From positions 46,511-110,510 of the forward strand of contig NZ_CAJPUY010000024.1 of assembly GCF_905397275.1 (NCBI RefSeq): a stretch of DNA of 64,000 nucleotides, given 5' to 3'. Each line of letters starts with the position of its first letter. Position 1 is the first letter of the stretch. Origin of the DNA: Cupriavidus yeoncheonensis. GTDB lineage: Bacteria; Pseudomonadota; Gammaproteobacteria; Burkholderiales; Burkholderiaceae. Both the position numbers and the translations under genes were made by a program. A model generated the notes under the pieces. The model was given only the letters and a program-made list of their open reading frames with translations. It did not search any database and had not been told where the DNA came from. Below, piece by piece: positions 15,888 to 24,623 of this stretch.

Positions 15888-16808
15888 ATGAAGATACTGG
15901 TACTCGGCGCCGGCGGCATGGGTGGCTACTACGGGGCGAGGCTGATCGAGGCGGGCGCCGACGTGACGTTCCTGGTCCGTCCCGCCCGCGCCGACGCTCT
16001 CGCGCACCACGGGCTGCGCATGCATAGCGAGCTTGGGGACTTTCGGGGCATGGTGAAGACGGTCGTGGCCGATGACCCCGGCACTGGCTACGACCTGATC
16101 CTGCTGGCCTGCAAGAGCTATGACATCGACGCGGCGATGGACGCCATCGCTCACGTTGCCGCCGCAGGGGCCGCCGTCCTGCCGTTGCTGAATGGGCTGT
16201 CCGCCTACGAAAAACTTGACCGCCGTTTCGGGCGGGACCATGTGCTCGGAGGCGTGTCATACATCGCTACGACCCTGGCCCCGGACGGATCGATTGCGCA
16301 CGCCGGGCGCGCGGACAAGCTCCTTGTCGGTGCCCGCACGCCACAGGCGCAGAGACTGGCGGCGGACTTCCACAGACTGGCTTCGCGCACGCCGGGCATT
16401 CGAGGCCTGTCGTCGAACATCGAACAGGAACTGTGGAACAAGTGGGTCATGATCGCCGCCGGCGCGCTGATGACCTGCCTGATGCGTGGCACGGTTGGCG
16501 ACATCCTGAAGACGCGGGATGGCCGCAGGCTGATGGAGCAGGCCATTGACGAGTGCAGCACCGTGGCGGCGCTCTGCGGCTATCCGGTGCCGGATCGCGT
16601 AGCCGAGGAGATGCGCGACCGCTTGCTCGACGAGACCTCGACATGGGCTGCGTCCATGATGCGCGACATCGCACAGGGCGCAAGGCGAATCGAGGCCGAC
16701 GCCATCGTCGGCGATCTGATCGCGCATGGCGAAGCGGCTGGCCGTGATCTGCCGCTGAGCCGAATCGCGTACTGTCACCTGCAGGTCTACCAGGGCCGGC
16801 GTGGCTGA
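15888..16808 (+). CDS. Ketopantoate reductase-family (ApbA/PanE-like) NADP oxidoreductase
   Basis: A 306-aa protein with the N-terminal Rossmann motif GAGGMGGYYG (8-17) and the C-terminal helical PanE domain (ELWNKWVMIAAGALMTCLMRG). PanE reduces 2-dehydropantoate, but catabolic clusters often carry paralogues acting on other 2-keto acids, and this one sits behind two thiolases. Whether it makes pantoate or serves the thiolase pathway is open. The start at 15888 removes an out-of-family N-terminal extension. A strong terminator follows 8 bases after the stop. Confidence 0.85.
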   Translation: MKILVLGAGGMGGYYGARLIEAGADVTFLVRPARADALAHHGLRMHSELGDFRGMVKTVVADDPGTGYDLILLACKSYDIDAAMDAIAHVAAAGAAVLPLLNGLSAYEKLDRRFGRDHVLGGVSYIATTLAPDGSIAHAGRADKLLVGARTPQAQRLAADFHRLASRTPGIRGLSSNIEQELWNKWVMIAAGALMTCLMRGTVGDILKTRDGRRLMEQAIDECSTVAALCGYPVPDRVAEEMRDRLLDETSTWAASMMRDIAQGARRIEADAIVGDLIAHGEAAGRDLPLSRIAYCHLQVYQGRRG

Positions 16809-16816
16809 CCAGCGCC

Positions 16817-16847
16817 GGGCAGCGGCGAGGCGGTCTCGCCGCTGCCC
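16817..16847. terminator. Hairpin between convergent genes
   Basis: Perfect 12-bp stem GGGCAGCGGCGA / TCGCCGCTGCCC with a 7-base loop. It lies between the stops of the rightward reductase (16808) and the leftward CYTH-CHAD gene (16866) and could end transcription from both sides. No long U-tract on either side. Confidence 0.7.
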
Positions 16848-16865
16848 GCTCCGGTAAATGCCCCT

Positions 16866-18404
16866 TCATTGCCGACTGGCAGGGCGGCATGTGCTTTGGA
16901 ATCGCTTCCACAGCCTCCGTTGATTGTCCCGATCGCCGGCCGTGCGCGCTGCCAGGAAGCCGCGCGCGTAGCTTGCACCATCGGAAGCCTTGCGATGATG
17001 CCTTTGCAGATGGTCCAGCAGGCGATCTGCCACCGCCATGTCGTTGCCCCACCCGAGATCATCCTGCAATTTCGCCAGTACGATCCGATACGGTTTCAGG
17101 CTCTTTTGTTTGAAGAGGTCAGCGAAGAACTCGGCCGCGTAGCGAAGCTTCTTTGCCGCGATCCGGGCGCGGTGACGGTGATGCGTATCGAGCTTGTGAA
17201 GGCCTCGCCCACGTCGAACGAGCTTGCGGTGACGCTTGTGCACGATGCGATCGGCAAAGGCGCCGACGCGTCGCTCAAGCAGTTTGCGCGTCTCGTCGGA
17301 CGCATCGCGCCATGGAGGTGCCGCGACCCACTGATCGAGCGTAAGGGCAACGCGTGCATAGCGAGGCGACTGCACCGCCGCCGTGGCCTTGGCGTGGCGG
17401 GCTTGCGCGATCTCCGCCGCCGCGGCAGTGGCTTCCGCTACCTGGTCGCGCTTGTCCTCGCCGGCGTCAACCTGCGGTAGCGTCAAATGCGCCAGCACAT
17501 ACCAGTCGCGGGATTGACCAAGTTCGTCGGCAATCCAGTTGATTTCATCCGCAATGGCTGTTGGTGTTGTGATCACATCGTCGAACATATCGAGCGCGGA
17601 GCGCAAGCGACGCAGCCCGACTCGCATCTGGTGCACGCCTTCGGGCGAGTGTCCAGTGGCCACGAGCGGTGCATTGGCGTGTACCTGATCCAGGCAGTTC
17701 TGCAATATCTTGCAGAGGGCTTCTTTCACGGTGTCCTTCATTTTCAGCGCGATGGGCTGGGCCTTGACCGCCGGACGGCTGTCGGATACCAGCAGCTCAT
17801 AGCCGCGGTCGCTCTTGCTCTGCATGCTCAGGCTCATCGGCACTTTGTCGATGAGCCGAAGCCCGACTTCGGTAAGGCACCGGGGATCGCCGGCCTTGAG
17901 TTCCAACTCGAGCTCGGAGAAGGAGCGTGTCTGCTGGGCCGCTGTAATCTTCCCGCTGTCCAGTGCGACCTCTATCTCTTCGCCGCTCTCCAGTTTCAGC
18001 GTCCACAATCTCCTGCTGACCGTGCTTCGAAAGATCGGAACCAGCCGATCTGACAGCGAACCGTTCTTGAGGACAGCTGAGAGCGGGGAAGACTTCGGTA
18101 CGGCCGCGCGCAAGGCCTCCAGATCAGGCTTTGCCTCTTTCAGTGAAGACTCGTATTCTTCGCGCTCGAAGAGCCCGCCGCGCTGCTCTCCCGATGACTT
18201 GAGGGTCTGGACGATCTGGTCGCCATTCCGGCGGACACGCAAAGCGGCTCCGTTTCGCCGCAAGAGAAAATCCGGGGTGTCGAAGTATTCGCTTTGCAGG
18301 GCCTGCTCCCGGTGTGGATGCAGTTCCACATCCGGCAGGGCCGGCAGGTCTCGAATGACGGCGTCGCGGTCTGCCGCCAGTTCGAACTTCAGTTCCTTCT
18401 CCAT
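16866..18404 (-). CDS. CYTH-CHAD domain protein (inorganic triphosphatase-like)
   Basis: A 512-aa two-domain protein. The N-terminal CYTH domain (about 1-200) begins with the metal/phosphate motif EKELKFEL and continues with SEYFDTPDFLLRRNGAALRVRR and SELELELKAGD; these residues line a tunnel that binds polyphosphate or triphosphate. The C-terminal CHAD domain (about 225-505) is helical, with conserved His/Arg (HQMRVGLRRLRSAL, RHRARIAAKKLRYAAEFF) and binds polyphosphate. Likely cytoplasmic, linked to polyphosphate granules. AAGGAGC just before ATG 18404 fixes the start; an upstream ATG at 18440 lacks such a site. Confidence 0.92.
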   Translation of the reverse strand: MEKELKFELAADRDAVIRDLPALPDVELHPHREQALQSEYFDTPDFLLRRNGAALRVRRNGDQIVQTLKSSGEQRGGLFEREEYESSLKEAKPDLEALRAAVPKSSPLSAVLKNGSLSDRLVPIFRSTVSRRLWTLKLESGEEIEVALDSGKITAAQQTRSFSELELELKAGDPRCLTEVGLRLIDKVPMSLSMQSKSDRGYELLVSDSRPAVKAQPIALKMKDTVKEALCKILQNCLDQVHANAPLVATGHSPEGVHQMRVGLRRLRSALDMFDDVITTPTAIADEINWIADELGQSRDWYVLAHLTLPQVDAGEDKRDQVAEATAAAAEIAQARHAKATAAVQSPRYARVALTLDQWVAAPPWRDASDETRKLLERRVGAFADRIVHKRHRKLVRRGRGLHKLDTHHRHRARIAAKKLRYAAEFFADLFKQKSLKPYRIVLAKLQDDLGWGNDMAVADRLLDHLQRHHRKASDGASYARGFLAARTAGDRDNQRRLWKRFQSTCRPASRQ

Positions 18405-18713
18405 AGTATTGCTCCTTGCCAAGGGTGCACTATCCTGCATGTGGATCGCGGCCCGCTCCTACATCTGAACGCCGGATTTACATATAGCTGCCGCGAGAGC
18501 CGGTTCTTCGGGCACGTGCCTTTGCAATGAATTGACTTGTGCAAGACGCGTGCCGTCAGGCGGTAGCAAATCCTCGGCCAAGAAGAGGCAGGTCCAGGCG
18601 AGTCGTGCGCTGGAGCCGGGTGGCAAAAAATAGAGTATGTTGCAAAGCCTGGCGGTAGCAGGATCTTGTCATCCGTATTGCGGCGAGCAGGGTACAAGGC
18701 AAGGAGAATCGTG
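18405..18713. other. Divergent intergenic region, nothing further recognised
   Basis: 309 bases between the leftward CYTH-CHAD gene and the rightward flavoprotein. It must contain both promoters. I see no convincing long inverted repeat or RNA gene. Confidence 0.5.
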
Positions 18714-20093
18714 ATGGCTCAAGAATTCGACGCGATCATCATCGGCACCGGACAAGCCGGCCCCGCGCTGGCGGCGCGGCTGGCAGGTGCGGGCATGGAC
18801 GTGGCCGTGATCGAGCGCGCGCGCTTTGGCGGCACCTGCGTGAACACCGGCTGCATTCCCACCAAGACCCTGATCGCAAGCGCCTACGCAGCCCAACTGG
18901 CGCGGCGGGCGGCCGAGTACGGGGTGAAGATCGGCGGGCCGGTCGCCGTCGACATGAAGCGGGTGAAGGCACGCAAGGACGAAATTTCCGGCCGGTCCAG
19001 CAATGGTGTGGAGCAGTGGATGCGTGGCCTGGACAAGGTCACGGTCTATCAAGGCCACGCCCGCTTCGAGGGCACGCACAGTGTGCGCGTCAACGGCGAA
19101 CTGCTGCAGGCGGAGCGGATATTCGTGAACGTCGGCGGGCGGGCCCTGGTTCCGCCGATGCCAGGGCTGGACCAGGTACCGTACCTGACCAACGCGGGCA
19201 TGATGGAGGTCGATTTTCTGCCGGAGCACCTGATCATCATTGGCGGCAGCTACATTGGCCTCGAGTTTGGCCAGATGTACCGGCGTTTCGGGGCCAGGGT
19301 GACCATCGTCGAAAAAGGCCCGCGCCTGATCCAGCGCGAAGACGAGGATGTGTCGCACGCAGTGCGGGAGATCCTGGAAGCCGAGGGTATCGAGATCCGG
19401 CTCGATGCCAACTGCCTGAGCGCGCGCAGGGATGGCGATCATATTGCCGTCGGGCTGGATTGCGCGGCCGGCGCGCCCGACGTCCACGGCTCGCATCTGC
19501 TGCTGGCGGTGGGACGCGTGCCCAACACTGACGATCTGGGGCTCGACCAGGCAGGCGTCGAGACCGACGATCGCGGCTATATCAAGGTAGACGAACAGTT
19601 GCGCACCAAAGTCCCTGGCATCTGGGCGCTAGGCGATTGCAATGGCCGCGGCGCCTTCACGCATACGTCATACAACGATTACGAGATCGTCGCTGCCAAC
19701 GTGCTGGACCACGAGCCGCGCTCCGTGGCGGACCGTATCCCAGCCTATGCCATGTTCATCGACCCTCCGCTCGGCCGCGCCGGCATGACGGAGAGGGAAG
19801 CGCGGCAATCCGGCCGCCAGGTATTGGTCGGCACCCGCCCGATGAGCCGTGTCGGGCGGGCCGTGGAGAAAGGCGAGAGCCTGGGGTTCATGAAGGTGGT
19901 GGTCGACGCGGACACCAGAATGATCATGGGTGCCGCGATCCTGGGCCTGTCGGGCGACGAAGTGATTCACTCACTGCTCGACATCATGTATGCCAAGGCG
20001 CCCTATACGACCATCAGCCGCGCGATGCACATCAATCCCACGGTGTCCGAACTGGTACCGACGCTGCTGCAGGAATTGCGGGCGCAGGGCTAG
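18714..20093 (+). CDS. FAD-dependent pyridine nucleotide-disulfide oxidoreductase (Lpd/MerA-like)
   Basis: A 459-aa flavoprotein of the class I disulfide reductase family. The FAD motif GTGQAG (11-16) is followed by the redox pair Cys42/Cys47 in GGTCVNTGCIPTK, the NAD(P) motif GGSYIGLEFGQ, the second FAD motif GIWALGDCNG and the C-terminal HINPTVSELVP with the His-Glu base. There is no N-terminal heavy-metal domain and no C-terminal Cys pair, so it is not a standard mercuric reductase; a dihydrolipoamide dehydrogenase-like or SthA-like role is possible. AAGGAG before ATG 18714 supports the start. Confidence 0.9.
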   Translation: MAQEFDAIIIGTGQAGPALAARLAGAGMDVAVIERARFGGTCVNTGCIPTKTLIASAYAAQLARRAAEYGVKIGGPVAVDMKRVKARKDEISGRSSNGVEQWMRGLDKVTVYQGHARFEGTHSVRVNGELLQAERIFVNVGGRALVPPMPGLDQVPYLTNAGMMEVDFLPEHLIIIGGSYIGLEFGQMYRRFGARVTIVEKGPRLIQREDEDVSHAVREILEAEGIEIRLDANCLSARRDGDHIAVGLDCAAGAPDVHGSHLLLAVGRVPNTDDLGLDQAGVETDDRGYIKVDEQLRTKVPGIWALGDCNGRGAFTHTSYNDYEIVAANVLDHEPRSVADRIPAYAMFIDPPLGRAGMTEREARQSGRQVLVGTRPMSRVGRAVEKGESLGFMKVVVDADTRMIMGAAILGLSGDEVIHSLLDIMYAKAPYTTISRAMHINPTVSELVPTLLQELRAQG

Positions 20094-20167
20094 CTCGTTT
20101 TAACCGGCCATGGGTGCCGGAAACCACGTAGTCAAGCCCCGACGGACAGCGTGCTTGGCCAATCCCG

Positions 20168-20521
20168 TCACCTGACGAAACCATCGAATCGTGTCATATA
20201 AATCGGGTGGAGGTCGGCGTTCGCCTTCTTGAACTCGTCCGACGGCGTGCCATAGATTACCCACCGAGCGAGCTTGGCCACAGCGAAGAACTCCTTCGAC
20301 AATGGGATGAAGCTCTCCGTTTGGTGGAAGAGGGCCGCCTTCGAATCCGAGTAGCGTTCGAAGATGTCAACCGTCTTCTGGTCGTCCCCGATGTTGAACT
20401 CAAACTGCAGCGCGCCCGGCTCCTTCTCCGTTGCGGCCACAAGCTTTGGTATCAGCGGCGTGAACTTGTCCATCTGATCGACGGTAACCGTGAAAACCCA
20501 GTACACCTGTTCGCTCTGCAT
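20168..20521 (-). CDS. Antibiotic biosynthesis monooxygenase (ABM) domain protein
   Basis: A 117-aa small protein with the ABM dimeric ferredoxin-like fold: VYWVFTVTVDQMDKFTPLIPKLV opening strand-helix (seen in parts as VYWVFTVTV and FTPLIPKLV), then EPGALQFEFNIG and IFERYSDSKAALFHQ. Such proteins include cofactor-free oxygenases and quinol oxygenases. GGAGG immediately upstream favours ATG 20521 over ATGs at 20533 and 20548. A perfect inverted repeat 70 bases upstream suggests dedicated regulation. Confidence 0.8.
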   Translation of the reverse strand: MQSEQVYWVFTVTVDQMDKFTPLIPKLVAATEKEPGALQFEFNIGDDQKTVDIFERYSDSKAALFHQTESFIPLSKEFFAVAKLARWVIYGTPSDEFKKANADLHPIYMTRFDGFVR

Positions 20522-20590
20522 CCCTGCCTCCATGGTACGGTACCTCAAGGCTCACACGACGCTGACACTCGGAGCAACTGCCAACCGTGG

Positions 20591-20610
20591 TATTGGACCA
20601 TAGTCCAATA
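20591..20610. promoter_or_regulatory. Perfect inverted repeat upstream of ABM gene
   Basis: TATTGGAC-CATA-GTCCAATA: two 8-bp arms with a 4-base centre, 70 bases before the ABM start. The size and symmetry fit an operator for a dimeric regulator. No other copy seen in the window and no regulator gene next to it. Confidence 0.55.
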
Positions 20611-21031
20611 GGAGTAGCGGCGGCGTGACTGCCACATCCACTGCTGCTGCATTATAGAACCTGACCCGCATCAGGCAGTCCGGTGCATTGATCGCGATGC
20701 TGCCTCGCGCTCACAGCCAATCACAGCCAATCCATCGGGCCAGCATCGCCGAACTGGCACCGCCCCCTGAACAGAATTAACCGTGACACCCTCACCGCAA
20801 GTCAGGGTGCCTGACGAAAATTCGCCTCCCCAACATTTGCACGCTCTCCTTCACGGATGCCAACCCTGACAGGTGGGTTGGCTACTGTTTCCGCCGGTGT
20901 CGTTCGAGACCTTCGCAGTAAGGCGGCCACGACTGTCACTTCCCGTTGCAGGCCGCTGGTCGCTGGGCCGGGCTCTGCTGCGCCACTACCTGTTCATGTC
21001 ATGCCGGACACGGCATTCGCCAGATTCGCAC
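20611..21031. other. Intergenic region with no gene seen
   Basis: About 420 bases upstream of the ABM gene and downstream of a leftward porin. It has a 10-base tandem duplication (TCACAGCCAA twice, 20711-20730) and a weak hairpin CACCCT/AGGGTG (20787-20809). No convincing gene or RNA. Confidence 0.5.
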
Positions 21032-22147
21032 TCAGAACTTGTGCCGCATCCCCACCACGGCGGCGACCTGACTTTTCGTCGACGAAGGGGCGAGCGTGTA
21101 GATCTGAGCGAACTTTGCGTCCCCCGCGGCGCGCTGGTAAATACCGACCAGGAAGAGGTCGGTGCGCTTGCTCAGGAAGTAGTCCGCGCCAAGGTTCACC
21201 TGGTGCCACTGCGGCGTGGTGCTCATCGGCTGATACTCACCCCAGGTGAATATATAGGCCGCCCCCACCAGCAGGTTGGGCGTGATGTAGTCAGTCAGGG
21301 AAAACTCGGCATTGTTCAGCGTCAGGTGCGTGTTGTCGAGATAGTCGAAGCGGACATTGGTGTACAGCAGTGAAGTCCCCACCTTCCCGAACTGATAGGC
21401 CCCGCCGGCGCCGAAAATTCGCTGATGGTTGACCTTTGCACCGTTGGTCGGGCTGGTGACGAAAGGCGAGCTGAATCCGTAATCCCCCACTACCGCTCCG
21501 GACTGATTGCTGGCGGCATTGGGTGTGTTCAGCTCTTCGTATGCCATGCCAAGCGACAGATCGCCCGCCTTGTACGATGCGCCGAAGCTGAACGCATTGT
21601 TCGACTTGAAGTCGCCAGGTTTCTCGCCAAGGCTGAACATTCCGGAAACCTGGAAGCCGCCGTATGACGGACTCTTGTAGGCGATCGTGTTGTTGACGCG
21701 GAAAGTATTGAAGACGTTGTCGCTATCACCGATGTGCGAGCCAAACGCGGCGAACTGTGTCGCTGACTCGTAGGGCCACAAGGTTGCCGCCGGCAGGTCG
21801 TACTGGCGGCCCAGTGTGACGGTGCCCAGTTCCTGCGATTGCAGACCTATGAACGCCTGCCGGCCGAACAGACGACCGCCCTGGGAAAGGGTGCCCGTAT
21901 CAATGGCAAAGCCACCTTCGAGGGTGAAGAAGGCGGTGTTGCCGCCGCCAAGTTCTTCTGTGCCTCGCAGACCCCAACGCGGCGTCTGCATCGGTCCGTT
22001 GGCAAGCTGAACCTGGGAATGGCCGTTCTGATTGTTGGCATACAGGATGCCTGTGGAAATCAGCCCGTACAGATTCACGCCGCTCTCGGCCTGCGCCGCC
22101 GAGCAGCCCAGCAATAGTGACGTGGCGATGATGGCACTTCGCTTCAT
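21032..22147 (-). CDS. Gram-negative trimeric porin
   Basis: A 371-aa outer-membrane porin. Signal peptide MKRSAIIATSLLLGCSAAQA is followed by the first strand SGVNLYGLIS, then WGLRGTEELGGGN and GRLFGRQAFIGL, and the C-terminal strand VVGMRHKF with terminal Phe. Same family as the porins at 2114 and 47098, but the loops differ, so substrates probably differ. It is divergent from the ABC operon starting at 22752, 604 bases away, and may supply that importer. Confidence 0.92.
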   Translation of the reverse strand: MKRSAIIATSLLLGCSAAQAESGVNLYGLISTGILYANNQNGHSQVQLANGPMQTPRWGLRGTEELGGGNTAFFTLEGGFAIDTGTLSQGGRLFGRQAFIGLQSQELGTVTLGRQYDLPAATLWPYESATQFAAFGSHIGDSDNVFNTFRVNNTIAYKSPSYGGFQVSGMFSLGEKPGDFKSNNAFSFGASYKAGDLSLGMAYEELNTPNAASNQSGAVVGDYGFSSPFVTSPTNGAKVNHQRIFGAGGAYQFGKVGTSLLYTNVRFDYLDNTHLTLNNAEFSLTDYITPNLLVGAAYIFTWGEYQPMSTTPQWHQVNLGADYFLSKRTDLFLVGIYQRAAGDAKFAQIYTLAPSSTKSQVAAVVGMRHKF

Positions 22148-22639
22148 GGTTACCTTTTCTTCTGATGAAAAATGGTTGAACGCGCCTTTCCCGTGCGCGA
22201 TCGGCGCACCGGGGGCAGAAGGGCGGAAGCTGGGCTGGAGTGAGAGTTGTCTGCGGCGATGAATTAGCCCGCAGTCTTTACCGAAGAAGTGGCGCCTGGC
22301 CCGTCATCTGCATGACAGGTTGGCAGGTGCTGCCGGTCGTCTTGCAACCGGCACGGATCACGGTCCCGTACCGATGCGTCACATTCGCTTGGGCTACTTG
22401 CCGCTGATGGCCTGAATGCATGCCGGCTTCCTCTCCGAATCTCTTTATCGATGAGATTTGCAGGGATTCTCCGTGCGGAAGTCGCTTTGCAGGAAGCATC
22501 AATTTTGGCGAGGGCTGAGCGAATTTTTGGCGCAGGCGTGCCCGTGTAGCACTGATTTTTGCACTGGTGCGAGGCATCGAGGGCACCGTCCACGGGCACG
22601 CCGCACCATTGTCGAGCGATCTAATTTCGGCATCGCCAT
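22148..22639. other. Divergent leader region, no gene recognised
   Basis: This 492-base stretch lies between the leftward porin and the inverted repeat in front of the ABC operon. Short frames here lack codon bias or family features. Part of it must hold the porin promoter and leader. Confidence 0.45.
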
Positions 22640-22667
22640 TGCTCTAAAAATGATTCTTGTTAGAGCA
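22640..22667. promoter_or_regulatory. Inverted repeat upstream of ABC/CoA operon, candidate LysR site
   Basis: TGCTCTAA (22640-22647) and TTAGAGCA (22660-22667) are perfect 8-bp arms with a 12-base spacer, 84 bases upstream of the binding-protein gene. Arm size, spacing and distance fit a LysR-type binding site; the operon itself carries a LysR gene at 29227. Confidence 0.5.
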
Positions 22668-22751
22668 CTGTGCGGCCATCAGAATAGGTCCGTCACAGCA
22701 ATGCCTCGCGAATCTGGCAGGGCAAATTGATACGCAATTCAAGGAGATGAG

Positions 22752-23783
22752 ATGGCAGTTCCAGAGAATCCACAGCGCCGACGCGTGATCCGGACAGCGC
22801 TCATGGCGGGGGGGCTGGCTGCTTCCGGCACATTGCTCTCGGTGCGCGCCCTTGCCGCCGACAAGGCGGCTGTCAGCATGCAGTTGGGCTGGGTACCGGG
22901 CGGCAACCAGGTGGGCGAAGTCGTGGCAAAGCGACTCGGCTATTACGAACAGGAAGGCATCGATTTCAGCATCCTGCCGGGCGGCCCGAATATCGATGGT
23001 GTCGCCATCGTCGCCTCCGGCCGGGGCGAGGTCGGGCAAATCTCATCGAGCCCCTCGATCATGCTGGCGGTGTCGGAAGGACTGCCCGTCAAGTGCTTCG
23101 CGGTTGGCTTACAGCAGCATCCCTACGCCTTCTTCTCGCTCAAGAAGTCGCCCATCCGCACGCCGCAGGACATGATCGGCAAGCGGATCGGTATCCAGGC
23201 GACCGGCATGGTGCTGATCAAAGCCCTGCTCGCCAAGCACAAGATTCCCGAGAGCCAGGTCAACATCGTGCCGGTCGGCGCCGACATGATGCCGCTGCTG
23301 AGCGGGCGCGTCGATGCCGTCACCGGCTGGCAGACCAACGTCTCCGCGCTCAAGGCGCTGGGCGCGGACCGCGTCGACCTGAGCCTGTGGGATTCCGGAG
23401 TGCGGCTCTATGCGCTGCCGTACTACGCAAACACCGACACGCTGCGCAAGCATCCCGAGGTGCTGCAGCGCTTCCTGCGCGCCACCGCGCGTGGCTGGAT
23501 TCAGGCCCACAAGAATCGTGACCAGGCCACTGACCTGCTGGTCAAGGAATTCCCCACCCTGAACCGCGCCGATGAGCGTGCGGCGATGGACACGTTCATG
23601 AACTACGCCTTTCCAAAAGAGGGCAGCACGCGCGGATGGGGCAGCATGGACGCGGCAGTGTGGCAGGAGCAGATCTCGCTCTACGCCCAGCTCGGCCAGT
23701 TCCGCGCGCGCGCGCCCAAAATCGAGGACGTCATGACCATGGACGTCCTGCAAGCCACCCAATCCGTCCGAGCCATAGCCTGA
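22752..23783 (+). CDS. ABC transporter substrate-binding protein (NMT1/SsuA family)
   Basis: A 343-aa periplasmic binding protein. An N-terminal signal (RRRVIRTALMAGGLAASG, cleavage near ALAAD) with a twin-Arg look is followed by the NMT1/ThiY-like fold (LGWVPGGNQVGEVVAKRLGYY, IVASGRGEVGQISSSPSIMLAV, GRVDAVTGWQTN). This family binds sulfonates, nitriloacetates, thiamine precursors and aromatic or phthalate-like acids. It heads a single operon with its ATPase and permease and downstream CoA-dependent catabolic genes, so the ligand is probably an organic acid activated by CoA transfer. Confidence 0.9.
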   Translation: MAVPENPQRRRVIRTALMAGGLAASGTLLSVRALAADKAAVSMQLGWVPGGNQVGEVVAKRLGYYEQEGIDFSILPGGPNIDGVAIVASGRGEVGQISSSPSIMLAVSEGLPVKCFAVGLQQHPYAFFSLKKSPIRTPQDMIGKRIGIQATGMVLIKALLAKHKIPESQVNIVPVGADMMPLLSGRVDAVTGWQTNVSALKALGADRVDLSLWDSGVRLYALPYYANTDTLRKHPEVLQRFLRATARGWIQAHKNRDQATDLLVKEFPTLNRADERAAMDTFMNYAFPKEGSTRGWGSMDAAVWQEQISLYAQLGQFRARAPKIEDVMTMDVLQATQSVRAIA

Positions 23784-24623
23784 ATGATGCAAGCCATCCT
23801 GTCGGAGACCGTCGGCGCGGCGCGCGCCGTCAACACCCCGCTCGTGCGCGATACAGATGCGGGACTCTCAATCCAGTGCCGTAACATCAACGTCCGCTTT
23901 TTTACGGACCGACGCAGCACGACCGCCATCGAGGGCCTGAGCCTCGACGTGGCCAAGGGCGAGTTCCTGACCCTGCTCGGTCCGTCTGGTTGCGGCAAGT
24001 CCACCTTCCTGCGTGTTGTCGCGGACCTGGTCAAGCCCAGCCGTGGTCAGATCCGCGTGCTCGACGAAGCGCCGGCCGTGGCACGCGCCAGGCGCGATAT
24101 CGGATTCGTGTTCCAGGATGCCGCGCTGCTGCCGTGGCGCACGGCGCTGCAGAACGTGGAACTGCCTCTGGAGGTCGCCAATGGCAAGTCCCGCGCGGGC
24201 AAGGCTACGCCGCGCGAACTGCTTGAACTGGTTGGCCTCAAGGGACGTGAAGACGCCTATCCACATGAGATGTCGGGTGGCATGCGGCAGCGCGTGGCGA
24301 TTGCACGCGCGCTTGTCAGCGACCCCAGGATCCTGTTGATGGACGAACCGTTCGGCGCCCTTGACGAGATCACCCGCGACCGGCTGAACGAGGAACTGCG
24401 CCGGGTCTGGTGCGAGATGGGGCTGACCGTGCTGTTTGTCACGCACAGCATCTACGAGGCCGCCTTCCTCGGCCAGCGCGTGCTGCTGCTTGCGGCCAAT
24501 CCGGGCCGGGTCAGGGAAATCGTGCCGGTCACGCTGCCCGAGGACCGCACGCTGGATATCCGAGAGACAACCGAGTTCGTACAACTATCCGCGCATCTGC
24601 GGCGCGTGCTGGAGACCTGCTGA
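23784..24623 (+). CDS. ABC transporter ATP-binding protein (SsuB/TauB-like)
   Basis: A 279-aa ABC ATPase. Walker A GPSGCGKST, Q-loop FVFQDAALLPW, signature MSGGMRQR, Walker B ILLMDEPFGALDE and the H-loop VTHSIYEA are all intact. It starts at the base after the upstream stop and its stop overlaps the permease start, so the three importer genes are translationally coupled. The SsuB/TauB-like family drives nitrate/sulfonate/taurine-type importers. Confidence 0.95.
   Translation: MMQAILSETVGAARAVNTPLVRDTDAGLSIQCRNINVRFFTDRRSTTAIEGLSLDVAKGEFLTLLGPSGCGKSTFLRVVADLVKPSRGQIRVLDEAPAVARARRDIGFVFQDAALLPWRTALQNVELPLEVANGKSRAGKATPRELLELVGLKGREDAYPHEMSGGMRQRVAIARALVSDPRILLMDEPFGALDEITRDRLNEELRRVWCEMGLTVLFVTHSIYEAAFLGQRVLLLAANPGRVREIVPVTLPEDRTLDIRETTEFVQLSAHLRRVLETC

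Noticed and set aside
20711..20730. Tandem 10-base repeat TCACAGCCAA
   Set aside because: Only two copies; no sign of a functional array.
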